Shown in pieces: positions 1 to 10,500 of a DNA stretch of 35,148 nt (positions are counted from its first letter, which is position 1; each line of letters begins with the position of its first letter). The notes beneath the pieces are model-generated. The model searched no databases. It worked only from the letters and a program-made list of their open reading frames with translations, and was not told the DNA's origin. The position numbers were made by a program, and so were the translations under genes. The DNA comes from Chthoniobacterales bacterium (GTDB lineage: Bacteria > Verrucomicrobiota > Verrucomicrobiia > Chthoniobacterales > JACTMZ01). Location: assembly GCA_014879535.1 (NCBI GenBank), contig JACSRX010000052.1, positions 122,334 to 157,481 on the forward strand, in the 5' to 3' direction.

Positions 1-1
1 G

Positions 2-1012
2 GGAAAAGCCGACCCCTTGGTCGATGCGATCATCCGCGAAGCGGAACTTTTCGGACACCGCGCCGCGCCGAGGACGGTCTTCATCGGCGGCGGCACACCG
101 ACCGCCCTCTCCGTCATCCAGCTTGAAAGATTGTTCGCGGGGTTGCGGCGCCACATTGACCTGTCCGCCGTCGGGGAATTCACCATCGAGATGAACCCGG
201 CCACCGTCACCGCCCGCAAAGCCTCCCTCCTGCGCAAGGCCGGCGTGAACCGCGTGAGCATGGGGGTGCAATCGTGGGACCCCGACCTGCTCCGGTTGCT
301 CGGCCGGGTGCATGATGCCGCCCAGGTGCGTTCGTCATTCGCCATCCTGCGGAGCACCGGATTCGACAACCTCAACCTCGACCTCATCTACGGAATTCCC
401 GGACAGACCCCCGCGCAGTGGGAAGACAGCATCCGCCGCACGATGGAGCTCGAACCGGACCACATCTCCGCCTACTGCCTGACCTACGAGGAGGACACCG
501 ATTTTTTCCGGCGGAAATCCACGGGCGAGTTCCGCGAGGATGTGGATCGCGACGCGGTGTTTTTCGAAACCGCCGCCGGGTTGCTCCATGACGGGGGATA
601 CTCCCAATACGAGATTTCAAACTACGCCCGCCCCGGCAGGACCTGCCGCCACAACATCGCCTATTGGGAGGGAGCGGATTACCTCGGGCTCGGTCCGAGC
701 GCATGGTCCACCGTGGGCGACCGCCGATGGCAGAACGTGCCGGACACCGCGGCCTATGTCCGCGCCGTGCAGTCCGGCGTCCGCCCCCTCACCAGCGAGG
801 AAATCCTGCCCGCAGCCGTGCGCGAGGCCGAGAAGATCGCCTTCGGGCTGCGCATGAACGCCGGGGTCGATCCGGCGCGCCTTGCCGCCAACCACGATCT
901 GGTCGCCAGCCTCCGGGCGGAAGGTCTCCTCGAGGACCACGGGCCGCGTGTCCGCCTGACGGAGCGCGGACGCCTGCTGGCCGATGAGATCGCCGCCGCG
1001 TTGATGCCCTGA
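2..1012 (+). CDS. hemW: HemW-like radical SAM heme chaperone, 5' truncated by window edge
   Basis: The reading frame is open from the first bases of the window, so the true start and the N-terminal radical SAM CxxxCxxC cluster site lie upstream and are not seen. The visible part matches the HemW/HemN-like family: GGGTPTAL near the visible N-terminus, then EMNPATVT, NRVSMGVQSW, LDLIYGIPGQT, HISAYCLTYEEDT and the C-terminal HemW signatures YEISNYARPGR and YLGLGPSAWS. HemW proteins bind heme and an Fe-S cluster and are thought to hand heme to target proteins. True coproporphyrinogen oxidase HemN is longer and differs in these motifs, so HemW is the better call. A TTG at 17 could be read as a start but sits inside conserved sequence. 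The stop lies only 4 bp from the convergent stop of the neighbouring amylase gene. Confidence 0.9.
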   Translation, partial: GKADPLVDAIIREAELFGHRAAPRTVFIGGGTPTALSVIQLERLFAGLRRHIDLSAVGEFTIEMNPATVTARKASLLRKAGVNRVSMGVQSWDPDLLRLLGRVHDAAQVRSSFAILRSTGFDNLNLDLIYGIPGQTPAQWEDSIRRTMELEPDHISAYCLTYEEDTDFFRRKSTGEFREDVDRDAVFFETAAGLLHDGGYSQYEISNYARPGRTCRHNIAYWEGADYLGLGPSAWSTVGDRRWQNVPDTAAYVRAVQSGVRPLTSEEILPAAVREAEKIAFGLRMNAGVDPARLAANHDLVASLRAEGLLEDHGPRVRLTERGRLLADEIAAALMP

Positions 1013-1016
1013 GGAC

Positions 1017-4000
1017 CTACTCCACCACCACGCGGTAGAATTTGATCCCCGGATTGAACGGCTCGGTGTGCTGCCCCCCGGTGATCCCGGTTGCCGCGTC
1101 GGACCATGAGCCGGAGGCAAGACTTCCGCGCGACTGGATCTTGTAGGTGCGTCCGGGCACCGCATCCCAGGTGATCACCACGTTCGCACCCGAGCGGTTC
1201 ACCACGGCACGCAGCACGGAGGCGGGGGACAGCGGATCGGTTCCGGCCAGCAGCTCCGCGGCATTCTTCATGCCGTCGCCATCATGGTCCCCGGCGGCGG
1301 AGAGCGAGAACACCGGCGCACTGACGGGCGACGTCGCCGCCGTCTTGGACTGGTCGTTCGGATTGGCGGACGTGACGGTGAACGTGTAGGACGCGCCTTC
1401 GGGAAGGTCCTCGATCTCCAAGGATGTCGAGGTGGTGGTGATGGTGTGGATCACATTGCCCTGCGCATTCCGGATGGCGACCTGGTAAACCGGAACCAGC
1501 CCCGCGGGATCGGCCACCGGACTCCAGGACACCGAAACCGCGCCATTCACGGTGACGGGAACCGAAACACCCGGCGCGCCCGCGACCGCCGGCGGCGTGG
1601 TCACGTCGTAAACGCGGAGATACTGCGCCTCGAAGGGTGCAAACCCCCACGCCTCGTCCGTGCCGGGCACGGGGAACATGGAGACCGGGACGCCGCTGGC
1701 GACAATCTGTTCGCGCGTGCGGCCCTCACTGCCCCACTGGAAGGTGTCACGCCGCGTCGGATATTCGTTGTCCGGGCCGAGATACGCGGAGATGTTGCGG
1801 ACATTGTAATGGCGCCCGCTCGCCAACCCCAGCAGGTCGGCCAAGGTCCCGCTGATGCCGAAAGTGTTCGTCCGCTGCAGGGTCTGGTCGAGATTGACGA
1901 ATGCCAGCACCACGTCGGACGTCGCCGGAGGCGCCCCGGCGGCCTCGTATTTCGCCACCGCGAAGATGTTCGGATCGGGCTCGCCGCTGCCGACGGGATT
2001 GAGGAACCAGCGGTTCGACGAGCGCAGGGCCTTGCTGGACTCGCGCGCCTTGCCGACCCCGGAATAGGCTGGGAACAGGTTGCGTGCCCCGAAGCTGTTG
2101 GTTCCCCATGCGGTCCATTGGGGCTGCATCGAGTTCCAGCGTTTGAAGTGCGGGATCCATTTCCCGAAATTCAACTCGTAGTTGTCGAAACTCAGCAGGT
2201 CGGATGTCCCGATTTCCTGCCCATACATGATCATCGGCGCCCCGTCGATCGTTCCGCCGACGGCATGGCGGATGAACGCCTGCCACGGATCGGCGTAACC
2301 CGCCTCGTCATGCGAGGTGTTGTTGAGCAGCACCAGCCCCTGGCCGTAGGCCGCGCGCCGGTCCTCGAATATCTGGCGGTGCATCGCCGTGTTCGTGGCG
2401 GACTGCCAGGGGAAGACGATGTTCTCGTTGAGCACGTCGAAATGGCGGTTGGAACGGTAGGTCACCGCCCCGCCGTCGAGGGATTCGGTCATGAACACGA
2501 AGCTCCATTTGTGCGAGCGCGCAACATTGATGCAATACTCCCAGAACTGCGGGGGCATGCCCTGGCCGAAGTCGGCACGCAGCCCGTCGATGCCCTTGGT
2601 GGTCTGTTCCACAAGCGTGCTCCCTGCAGGAAGGCCGGTTTGCTCCAGCCAATAAGGCACGTAGGACGCAAAATACCGCCAGACGGCGCGGGTGACGGCG
2701 CCGGCGGAGTTCGGGCCGCCGGTGAGGTCGTCCGTGTTCAGCCAGTCGCCCTCATTCTGCACGGTGGCGCGGCTGGTATCCGCATCGGGATTGCCGATGA
2801 CCAATGTGGCGTAGCGGCCGAAGAACACATCATAGACGTCATACCACTTGCCGAAGTCGTTGCGGTCTGGCGCGATGGCGATGTTCCCCGACGAGCTGGC
2901 CGGACCCGAGTAGGCCAGGCTGCCGTCGTTGCGCGAGAAGAAGCGCGCCTCGCGGTTGCGCATCTCGTCGGTCGCGGACCACCCGGCGGTGTTCACGCCC
3001 GCCGCCCCGAGCAGTGCGAGGCCGACGGACGACACCTCGACATCATGCGAGGTGTGGTTGAACGGCGCGTCGAGCATGACGTTCACACCCTCGGCATCGG
3101 CGACCTGCACGAACTGCTGGAAGGCGGCCATCGAGGCGGCGCGGTTCGCCGCGATGGCGTTGGTGCCGCTGTAGTTCGTGGTCATGAGTTCATTGACCTC
3201 GAAGAAGTTCTTCACGGCGTAGGGCGAACCCGGATCGTAGGGCGGGGTGTTGGTGCTGCCCCATCCCCCGGAGGGCTCGCGACCCGAAATGCCGTTCGGG
3301 TGGATCGGCTGGAACCAGAGGGTGTTCGCCCCGAGGTTCTTCAGCCAAGTGAGGCTCCACCGGGTGTTGTCCGTGAGGCTCTCAAGCGTGCTGCGCTGCG
3401 CAAACGTCGGCCCGGAGGCGTCCACGTTGAATACGTTGATCTCATACACGCGCATGTCGCGGGACGTCTTCGGGGCGACGGTGATGCAATGGTCGCGGTT
3501 GCCCGAGGATCCATACCAACGCCAGGCGCTGTCGCCGCTCACGCGATAACGGGCGGAGAGACGGTAAGCCCCGGTCTTGGTCGCGGGAAGGGTCAGCGTG
3601 TAGTTGCCTCCGCCGGCGGACGTCATCGGAACCGCCTGGAAGTAACCGTCTGCCGGATACGGTCCGGACACATACCCGGGTGGCTTTTCATTCGGCGCCG
3701 GGGGGCCGAGGATGCCGTCGTGGATGCCATCCCCGTTGGCATCGAGCCCGGCACGGTCGCGGTTGTTGAGATTCGTCCAGATTTCGGCCTCCACGGCATT
3801 CGTGGCGCCCGTTTGAAGCGTGATGGTGACGGGGATGGAATCCGCCGCCACCTCATCCACATAAAGTTTGCTCGTCGTGTAGTTGGCGTTGAGGGTGCCG
3901 GTCGAAGGTGTGCCCACCGTGAGCGTCATGCCCGACACGAACGAAAACGGCGTGGCTTGGGCCGTGGACTCGGTGAGCGTCGTCCCGTTGTTGTGAAGGA

Positions 4001-4415
4001 ACGTGGTGGATTGGTTGCTGAACGTGACCCGGAAGTAATACTGCATCGTGCGCCCGCCGTCGGGCGCGGCCACGGTCGCCTTCCAGAACTGGTTGTCGCC
4101 GCTGTTTGCATGGAAGGTCAATGGCACTGACAGCCATGTGCCGCTTGTGCCGTATCGGTAATGAAACGTTCCATCGGCAGTCTGGTTGTTCGCCCCGCTG
4201 TTGCGCCAGACGCCCTGATAGAACGTCGTGCTCTGCCCGAATGTCGGCGACACCGGATCGCGCATGGGGATGTTGCCCGGCACCTCGGAATAGCTCCCGG
4301 GGATGTGCCACAACGCGCTCACCTGGGCCCAAGCGGCGGAGGGAAGAACTGCAACCAGAATCAAGGCCGCCAAAGCGGATCGCAAAGCGCGGGAAATCGG
4401 GGGGCAACACATCAT
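1017..4415 (-). CDS. Secreted GH13 alpha-amylase family protein with FN3 and DxDGDG C-terminus
   Basis: This is a secreted alpha-glucan-active enzyme of family GH13. The chosen start (double ATG, 4415/4412) gives a classical signal peptide with arginines, a LAALILVAVL core and an AWA cleavage site. Further in-frame starts at 4445 and 4499 would only add residues, and 4499 would place an inverted repeat inside the gene. Counted from the chosen start, all four GH13 regions are present: region I DAPFNH (D near 449), region II GLRADF (nucleophile D near 615), region III TESLDG (acid/base E near 644) and region IV SHDE (D near 703). An N-terminal beta domain precedes the barrel. After it come a fibronectin III-like domain, a DHDGDGMKN calcium-binding loop and a small beta domain. 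It is clearly paralogous to the C-terminal half of the enzyme encoded just upstream and is probably co-transcribed with it. Exact linkage specificity cannot be read from the sequence. Confidence 0.88.
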   Translation of the reverse strand: MMCCPPISRALRSALAALILVAVLPSAAWAQVSALWHIPGSYSEVPGNIPMRDPVSPTFGQSTTFYQGVWRNSGANNQTADGTFHYRYGTSGTWLSVPLTFHANSGDNQFWKATVAAPDGGRTMQYYFRVTFSNQSTTFLHNNGTTLTESTAQATPFSFVSGMTLTVGTPSTGTLNANYTTSKLYVDEVAADSIPVTITLQTGATNAVEAEIWTNLNNRDRAGLDANGDGIHDGILGPPAPNEKPPGYVSGPYPADGYFQAVPMTSAGGGNYTLTLPATKTGAYRLSARYRVSGDSAWRWYGSSGNRDHCITVAPKTSRDMRVYEINVFNVDASGPTFAQRSTLESLTDNTRWSLTWLKNLGANTLWFQPIHPNGISGREPSGGWGSTNTPPYDPGSPYAVKNFFEVNELMTTNYSGTNAIAANRAASMAAFQQFVQVADAEGVNVMLDAPFNHTSHDVEVSSVGLALLGAAGVNTAGWSATDEMRNREARFFSRNDGSLAYSGPASSSGNIAIAPDRNDFGKWYDVYDVFFGRYATLVIGNPDADTSRATVQNEGDWLNTDDLTGGPNSAGAVTRAVWRYFASYVPYWLEQTGLPAGSTLVEQTTKGIDGLRADFGQGMPPQFWEYCINVARSHKWSFVFMTESLDGGAVTYRSNRHFDVLNENIVFPWQSATNTAMHRQIFEDRRAAYGQGLVLLNNTSHDEAGYADPWQAFIRHAVGGTIDGAPMIMYGQEIGTSDLLSFDNYELNFGKWIPHFKRWNSMQPQWTAWGTNSFGARNLFPAYSGVGKARESSKALRSSNRWFLNPVGSGEPDPNIFAVAKYEAAGAPPATSDVVLAFVNLDQTLQRTNTFGISGTLADLLGLASGRHYNVRNISAYLGPDNEYPTRRDTFQWGSEGRTREQIVASGVPVSMFPVPGTDEAWGFAPFEAQYLRVYDVTTPPAVAGAPGVSVPVTVNGAVSVSWSPVADPAGLVPVYQVAIRNAQGNVIHTITTTSTSLEIEDLPEGASYTFTVTSANPNDQSKTAATSPVSAPVFSLSAAGDHDGDGMKNAAELLAGTDPLSPASVLRAVVNRSGANVVITWDAVPGRTYKIQSRGSLASGSWSDAATGITGGQHTEPFNPGIKFYRVVVE

Positions 4416-4469
4416 AAGGAAAGTCGCCGTCCAAGCGGCGTGCATCAATGTATCGACACTTTCGGGGCC

Positions 4470-4497
4470 GCGCCCGTTCAAAACGACGAACGGGCGC
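4470..4497. repeat. Perfect 10-bp inverted repeat between the two GH13 genes
   Basis: The arms GCGCCCGTTC and GAACGGGCGC are perfectly complementary and separated by 8 bases. The element lies 23 bp past the stop of the giant amylase and about 55 bp before the preferred start of the next gene, all on the minus strand. No run of T follows on that strand, so it is not a standard intrinsic terminator. A hairpin that stabilises the mRNA or a processing site between the two cistrons fits better. Confidence 0.6.
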
Positions 4498-4520
4498 AAA
4501 CCCCGGTTTTCGGCCCCAAA

Positions 4521-7500
4521 CTACGGGACCAAAGTGACTGTGTAGAAGGCCTTTGTGACTTCCGGCGGGGTGGCGATGGAGATCTCCGTCTCGGCCGAGT
4601 CCGCCGAAATCATCCCACCATTCACGTCAGACCAACCCGAACCCAGGTCGTAGGAGTAGCGCACCTTGTAGATGGCCCCCGGAACGCTCTTCCAACGCAG
4701 GGTCATGCTGCCCGCATCGGGTGCGAACTCAAGGACGCGCAGGGCGGAGCTCCGGTCGTCGGCCTTGGACCCGGCCATGAACTCGACGTAGTTCGAATAG
4801 CCGTCCCCGTCGTTGTCGGCCCCGGCGCCATCCGCACCGGCCGTGGACCGGGGATTCATGCCGTTGGCCTCCTCATACCAGTTCGGGATGCCGTCCCCGT
4901 CGATGTCGTCATCGACCATGTCGTAGATGCCGTCGCCGTCGAGGTCGGGGTAGGCCGCGGGATCCTGGTCCACAAGGCGCAGGTAGTGCGCGTGGTAGGA
5001 CGCCGAATTGGTCGTCGGCTTGTAGGGGAGTCCGACATAGAACCCGTTGTCGAGGATGTCCGCGCCCGTGCGGTTGGTGCTCCACACATTGTTGGTCGGC
5101 GTGTCGGAGAGGAGATCCTTGATGTTGTAGGTCTTGCCGCGCTCGATGCCGAAATAGTTCGCACTGCTGTTCGGCGCAAGGGCGTTGAGATCGAACACGT
5201 CGGCGATGTTGGTCTGCGACCGGTAGTTGTTGTTCACGAAGACCAGCATCACATCCTGCTGCCCGGCGGAAAGCCCGGGTTGCTGGACCTTGCCCACGGC
5301 GAACATCCCGGCGTTGAACCCGCCCCCGGCGGCCTTCTTGTTGAGGAAGTAGACGTTCTGGCTCTGGAGCGCGGGTGACTTCTTCCGTGCGTCGTTGACG
5401 CGACCGTAGAAGCTCTGCAGTGTCCAGTCGCGGGTGGCGCCGTTCCAGATGTTCGTCATGTGGTTGTAAACCTTGAAGTTCGGGATGTTCTTCCCGAAGT
5501 TCACCTCGTATTTGGCGAAGTTGCGGTTGGTGCTGATCGCGCCGAAGTTCGTCTCGCTCGCCCCGTAGCCCGTCTTGCTGTTCTGCGCGCCGGCCTCCTG
5601 CCCGTAGAAGAGCATGGGAATCCCGTCGAGCGAGCCGACCTGCGCGTAGGCATAGGCGAGGCTGAAGACGTCGTTGTGGGGGAACACCTCGTCGTGGCTG
5701 ACCAGGTTGTTGAGCAGCGTGATGTTGTCGAACGCCTGGCGCCGGGTGTCGTAGGCGTTGAAGGTTCCGCCCGTGCTCGGGGTCGCCGGGGTGCCCGCCC
5801 CGCCATTGGCCGGGTAGCCGAAGAAGCTGTCGCGCCAGTAGAAGACGATGTTCTCGTTGAGCACGTCGAAGTGGCGCGCCGAGCGGTAACCGACACCGTG
5901 GCGCCTGCTGCCCGCGACCTCGCGGAAGCCGTCGAGCGACTCCGCCATGAAGAGGAAGTCCCACTTCACGCTGCGGGTCTTGTTGATGCAATACTCCCAG
6001 AACTGCGAGGGAAGCCCTTGGGCGAAGTCGCAGCGCAGGCCGTCGATGCCTTTGTAGGACTGCTCCTTCGGCGTGCCGCGCGGATGCCCGGTCTTCTCGA
6101 GCCAGTAGATCGGGTAATGGGCGAAGTATTCCCAGACCTGCCGCGTCTGGGCGGTGTGGCCGGAAAACTCGTCACGCTCGAGCAGGAATGCCTGCTTGTA
6201 GGCATTGTCGGGGTAGGATTTGTCCAGGTTCTGCGGCCCCTTGGCCTTGACCAGGGTGTCGTAGTCGCCGAAGAAGAACTCGCGGACATCCGTCCAGTTG
6301 CCGAAGTCGTTGCGGTCGGGCGCGATGGCGATTTCACCGAGGGTCGCGGCGGCCTGCCCGGGGAAGCCTTCCTTGGCATACCAACGGGTGTCGAAGTTGC
6401 GGATCTGCGTCGAGGGGGTCCCCGTGAGACCGAGATCCACGGCGCCCTGACCCATGATGGCATCCGGTGCGCTGTGGTTGAAGGTGCCATCCATCATGAC
6501 GCCGACACCCCAATCGTCGAGGCGGCTGACAAACGTCTGGAACTCCGCCATGGCGGTGGCGGCGCTGGTTCCGGCGCCGCGGCCGAGCATGGGCGCCACC
6601 GACCAGTAATCCTGGACCGCGTAGGGGCTGCCGGGATCGAAGGGCGCGCTGGTCTCGGGATTGACATCGCGACCCTCGACGCCGATCGGGTGGATCGGCT
6701 GGAGCCAGAGCATGTTGATGCCGACACCGCTGTAGTGATGCTTGTTCAGGGCGTCCGGACGCCCGTCGTAGCCGCCGCTCTCGCCCGGGAGATCGGGATC
6801 GTTCACAAGGTCGAGGAACGTGCTGCGGCCGGCGAAGGTCGTGTTCTTGGCTTCGACGACGAGCGGATTGACCTCATACATGTTGGATTGGAGGGCCTTC
6901 TTCGGCGAAACGACGATGGCGCAATCGCGGCGCTGGGCGTTGTCCGTGTAGTAGATGTAGTTGCCGCCATTGACCTTGTAGCGGGCCTGCAGGCGGTAGG
7001 CACCGCACCGGTTGACCGGAAGGGTCACGGTGTAGAAGCCGTTGGCATCGGGGCCGGTCATCGGGTAGGCACGGTAATACGTGTCGGCGCTGGCGGTCGT
7101 GACCGTGGAGGGGTCCTCCTCGAGCACCGCGAAGTCGCGGCGGTTGAGGTTGGTGAACGCCTCGACGTTCGAGACGATCGCGCCGGGCGACGTGTTCGGT
7201 TTGAACTTGACTGTGATCTCCGCGGTGTCCTTGAGCAGCTCGTCGATGTAGAACCGGCGGAGGCCGTAATTGGCATCAGCCTCATTCTCGCCGACCACAG
7301 TCCCGAGGTAGGGCGCCCCGACGTCGAAGATACCGTCGAGATTCTCGTCGCGGATGGAGGCCGTGCTCACGGGTTGGAACTCGGTGATGTTGACATCATC
7401 CCCCCCGTCCCAAACCGCGGGCGCCTGGGACAGGATGCTTCCGCCATCGGCGCGCGGGTAGGCGATGGTTGAGAAGTAGAGGACGCGCGGGACGGAACCG

Positions 7501-10500
7501 AACACCTGGACGAGGTCGAGCTCGGTTTCGAGCGCCTTGCCGGCGGCACCCATCGTGCTCTTGCCCGCAGCGCCGAAATTGTTGCGGTATTCGTTGGTGG
7601 GGTTGGCCCCGACCCACGGCTTGCTCTGGGCCGTGAAGTCGAACTTGCCGTAAACCTTGCCGGCCTTGGCCCAGGGATGGTTGAGCGGATCACCGAACGC
7701 GTCGGTGATGAAGAGGAAGTGGTCGTTGTTGCCGCCTTTCGTGGACCACGTCGCGGTGTAGAGCTTGGTTCCGCGGATGGCCGCATAGACACGCATGCCG
7801 TTGTCGGCGACGAGGAAGTTCTGGCTGTCAAACTCGCCGTCCATGTTGAACCCGGGCGACGTCGAGGCCACCCAGTTGGCACCTCCCGTGGTGTCGTTGG
7901 TGGCCCCCGAGGTGAAGTTGAACGACACCGAGGTGGCCCCCGGGGGAATCGTGTAGGTGTAGCTGAACGAACCGTTGCCAAGCGGGGTCATCGCGAAACT
8001 CGCGGGTGATCCGCCGCCGGCCGGCGTGAGGTTGACCGTCACCCCCGACTGCCCGGCCAGCGGACCTTCGTTGGCGTTGTAAACAACGGTCAGGGTCAGC
8101 GCCTCGCCGTCCACCCCGAGGGTGGCGGTGGCCGAGGACGCCACAAGCGGCGTGGCGATGTTCCAGCTTCCGCCGCCGGTGGTGTCATTGACCGAGCCGT
8201 CGGCATTCGAGAACGAGTAGGCCACCGAGGTGACTCCGGACGGCACCGTGTAGGCGCAGGTGAACTGATTGCTGTTCACCGGGGTCATGGTGAAGAACTG
8301 CAGCGACCCGCCGCCGGTCGGCTGCACGCGCACGCGCACCGGCGTGATGCCCTTGAGCGGCCCGTCGTTCGGGTTGTAGGTGACCGTGACGGTCTTGACG
8401 CCGCCGACCGTCCCGAGCACGGCGGAAGCCACGGAAGCACTGCTGGCCGGCGGTGTGCTGTTGGCGTCGTAGATGTTGTAGCGGTAGGGATCGCCGGTGA
8501 GGCGGTAGCCGCGGATGACCTCCTGGAGGTTCGTCACCCCGTCGCCGTCCCAATCCTCGTCGCCGTCCCAGCTTCCGCTCGCGCCTGCGCGCTGGACGTA
8601 ATCCGTGTCGGCCGCCATCGGGTTGAGGCGCGTCCATGTCTCTCCGTAGTTCGGGATGAGGTCGTAGCTGTTGTCGCCGGGCCACTTCTGGTCGGGGCCA
8701 GGATTGGTGCCGTTGAGGAAGCCGGAAAGCTCGATCTCGTCGGGAATGCCGTCGCCATCGGAGTCGTGCAGGTTCTGCCCGAAGAGGTTGAACACGACCT
8801 TGCGGGCGACACGGTTTTCCTGGCCGCTCTTGGTCACAACGGCCTCGAAGAAATGCGGTCCGTTGACGAAGGCCCCGGTGAACTGGCGCGTCACGCCGTC
8901 CATGACGTAGCGCCCGTCGAAGGTGGACTCGAAGTTGCCGTTGCCCGCATCGACGAGCGGGGGTTGCTCGTAGCCGTTCCAATAGAGCTTGATGTCGGAC
9001 GCGGTGATCCCCTGCCCGGTCGGCACGGTCACGATCGTCTTGAAGAACGGCTCGGAGATGGTGACACCGTTGGCGTGGTTCATGGCGATCGCCTGCCCGG
9101 CGGTGTCCACGGTGAAGTTGCGCGTGAGCGTGGAGGTGTTGATGACCGCACGCGTGCTCCCGTAGTCGGCCTCGGTGGCGTTGAGCGTGATGCTGTGGGC
9201 GCCTGCGGAGAGTCCGTCGAGATTGATGCGCCACTTGCCCTTGATGACCATGTCGGCCTGCTGCGAGGCGCCGCCGTCAACCGTGTAGGTCAGGTTGTAA
9301 AGCGTGCGGTCGGGGTTGTTGACCGTGAGCACGCGCGCGCCCTCGATGGTGGCGCCCTCGTTGAGGTTCTCGAACTGGAGGTCGGGACCGCTGCGGTCCA
9401 CGTAGACCGTCTCGGAAAATGTCTGGAACAACGCAGGCTTGCCCGAGCGGCCGTTGAAGACGCGGGCCTTGATGTTGTGCAGGCCCTCGGGGACGTTGGT
9501 CAGGTCGGCCACGAGACGCCAATGGCCCGGGGCGATCTGCACGGCCTGCTCGAAGCCGCCCGTCACGACGTCCTTGCCGTTGAAGTCGATGCCGGCGTTG
9601 CCGTTGACGTTGCGACCCTGTCCCCACTTGACGAGGACGTTGTCCACATTCTCGCCGTTCTGGTTCGGTCCGGCATTTGAAAAATGGACGTCGATCTGCA
9701 CGGAATTGCCCGTGAGGCGCACGAGGTTTCTCACCGGTTTCGCCGCGCCGTCGCGGCCGGCGGGGATGACCCAAGGCATCGTGGTGGCGCCCGCACCGTT
9801 GAATTGGAGGGGATCGACGCCGGACGGAGCCTCGGCATTGAAGGGCGCGTAGCACACCCATCCCTGGCCGCCACCGCCGGGCACCCTGATGTTGACCTTG
9901 CTGTCGGAGCCCACCGTCACGATGTCGGGATTGCGCCCGGAGTAGTCCTTGAGCTTCGTCCCGGGCGAGAAGGCGGTCTGGATGCCGTTGCGGGTCTGGT
10001 CGCTGCCGGAGTCGTTGAGCGCGACGAGGATGAGCCCCTCGCCGGCGTTCGGGCTGTTGTTGCTGTTGAGGTCGTCGTAGCGCTCGTAGGCGAAGAAATC
10101 ATTCTCGGTCCAGCGCGTCCACTCCTTGCCTCGGCAGAACTGGTTGTGGATGTAGATGAGGTTCGGGATGGCGCCGGTCTGGAAGCCGTTGACCGTGTCA
10201 CCGAGGGCGTAGTCGTAGCCCTTCTCCATCCACGTGTTCTTGCCCTGCTGGCGCCCGATCTCGGACTGCTTGAGGTTGTTGCCGGAGAAATACACGACCG
10301 GCACACCCATCCGCGTGAGGATGTAGGCGTAGGCGAGTTCGAGCTTGTTCGGCGGACCCTCGTCGTGGCTGTGCGCGAACATCACCCCCTCGGTCGGATC
10401 GAATCCCGAAAACCCGGCGAGTGCGCCGAGGTTCCCGTTGTTGAAGGCGTCCTGCATCATCCCCTTCTTGCGCGGGAAATCGAGGTAGCGGGTCTGGATG

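Noticed and set aside
17-1012. TTG at 17 as the true start of hemW
   Set aside because: The reading frame is open upstream to the window edge and the family needs an N-terminal Fe-S motif that is missing here, so the gene is truncated by the window.
1284-4130. Long open frame on the plus strand opposite the smaller amylase
   Set aside because: It is antisense to a gene with signal peptide and all GH13 motifs, has Arg/Gly/Val-rich low-information sequence, and matches no family; it is a by-product of high GC.
4470-4497. Intrinsic terminator between the amylases
   Set aside because: No T-run follows the stem on the minus strand, so it is listed only as an inverted repeat.
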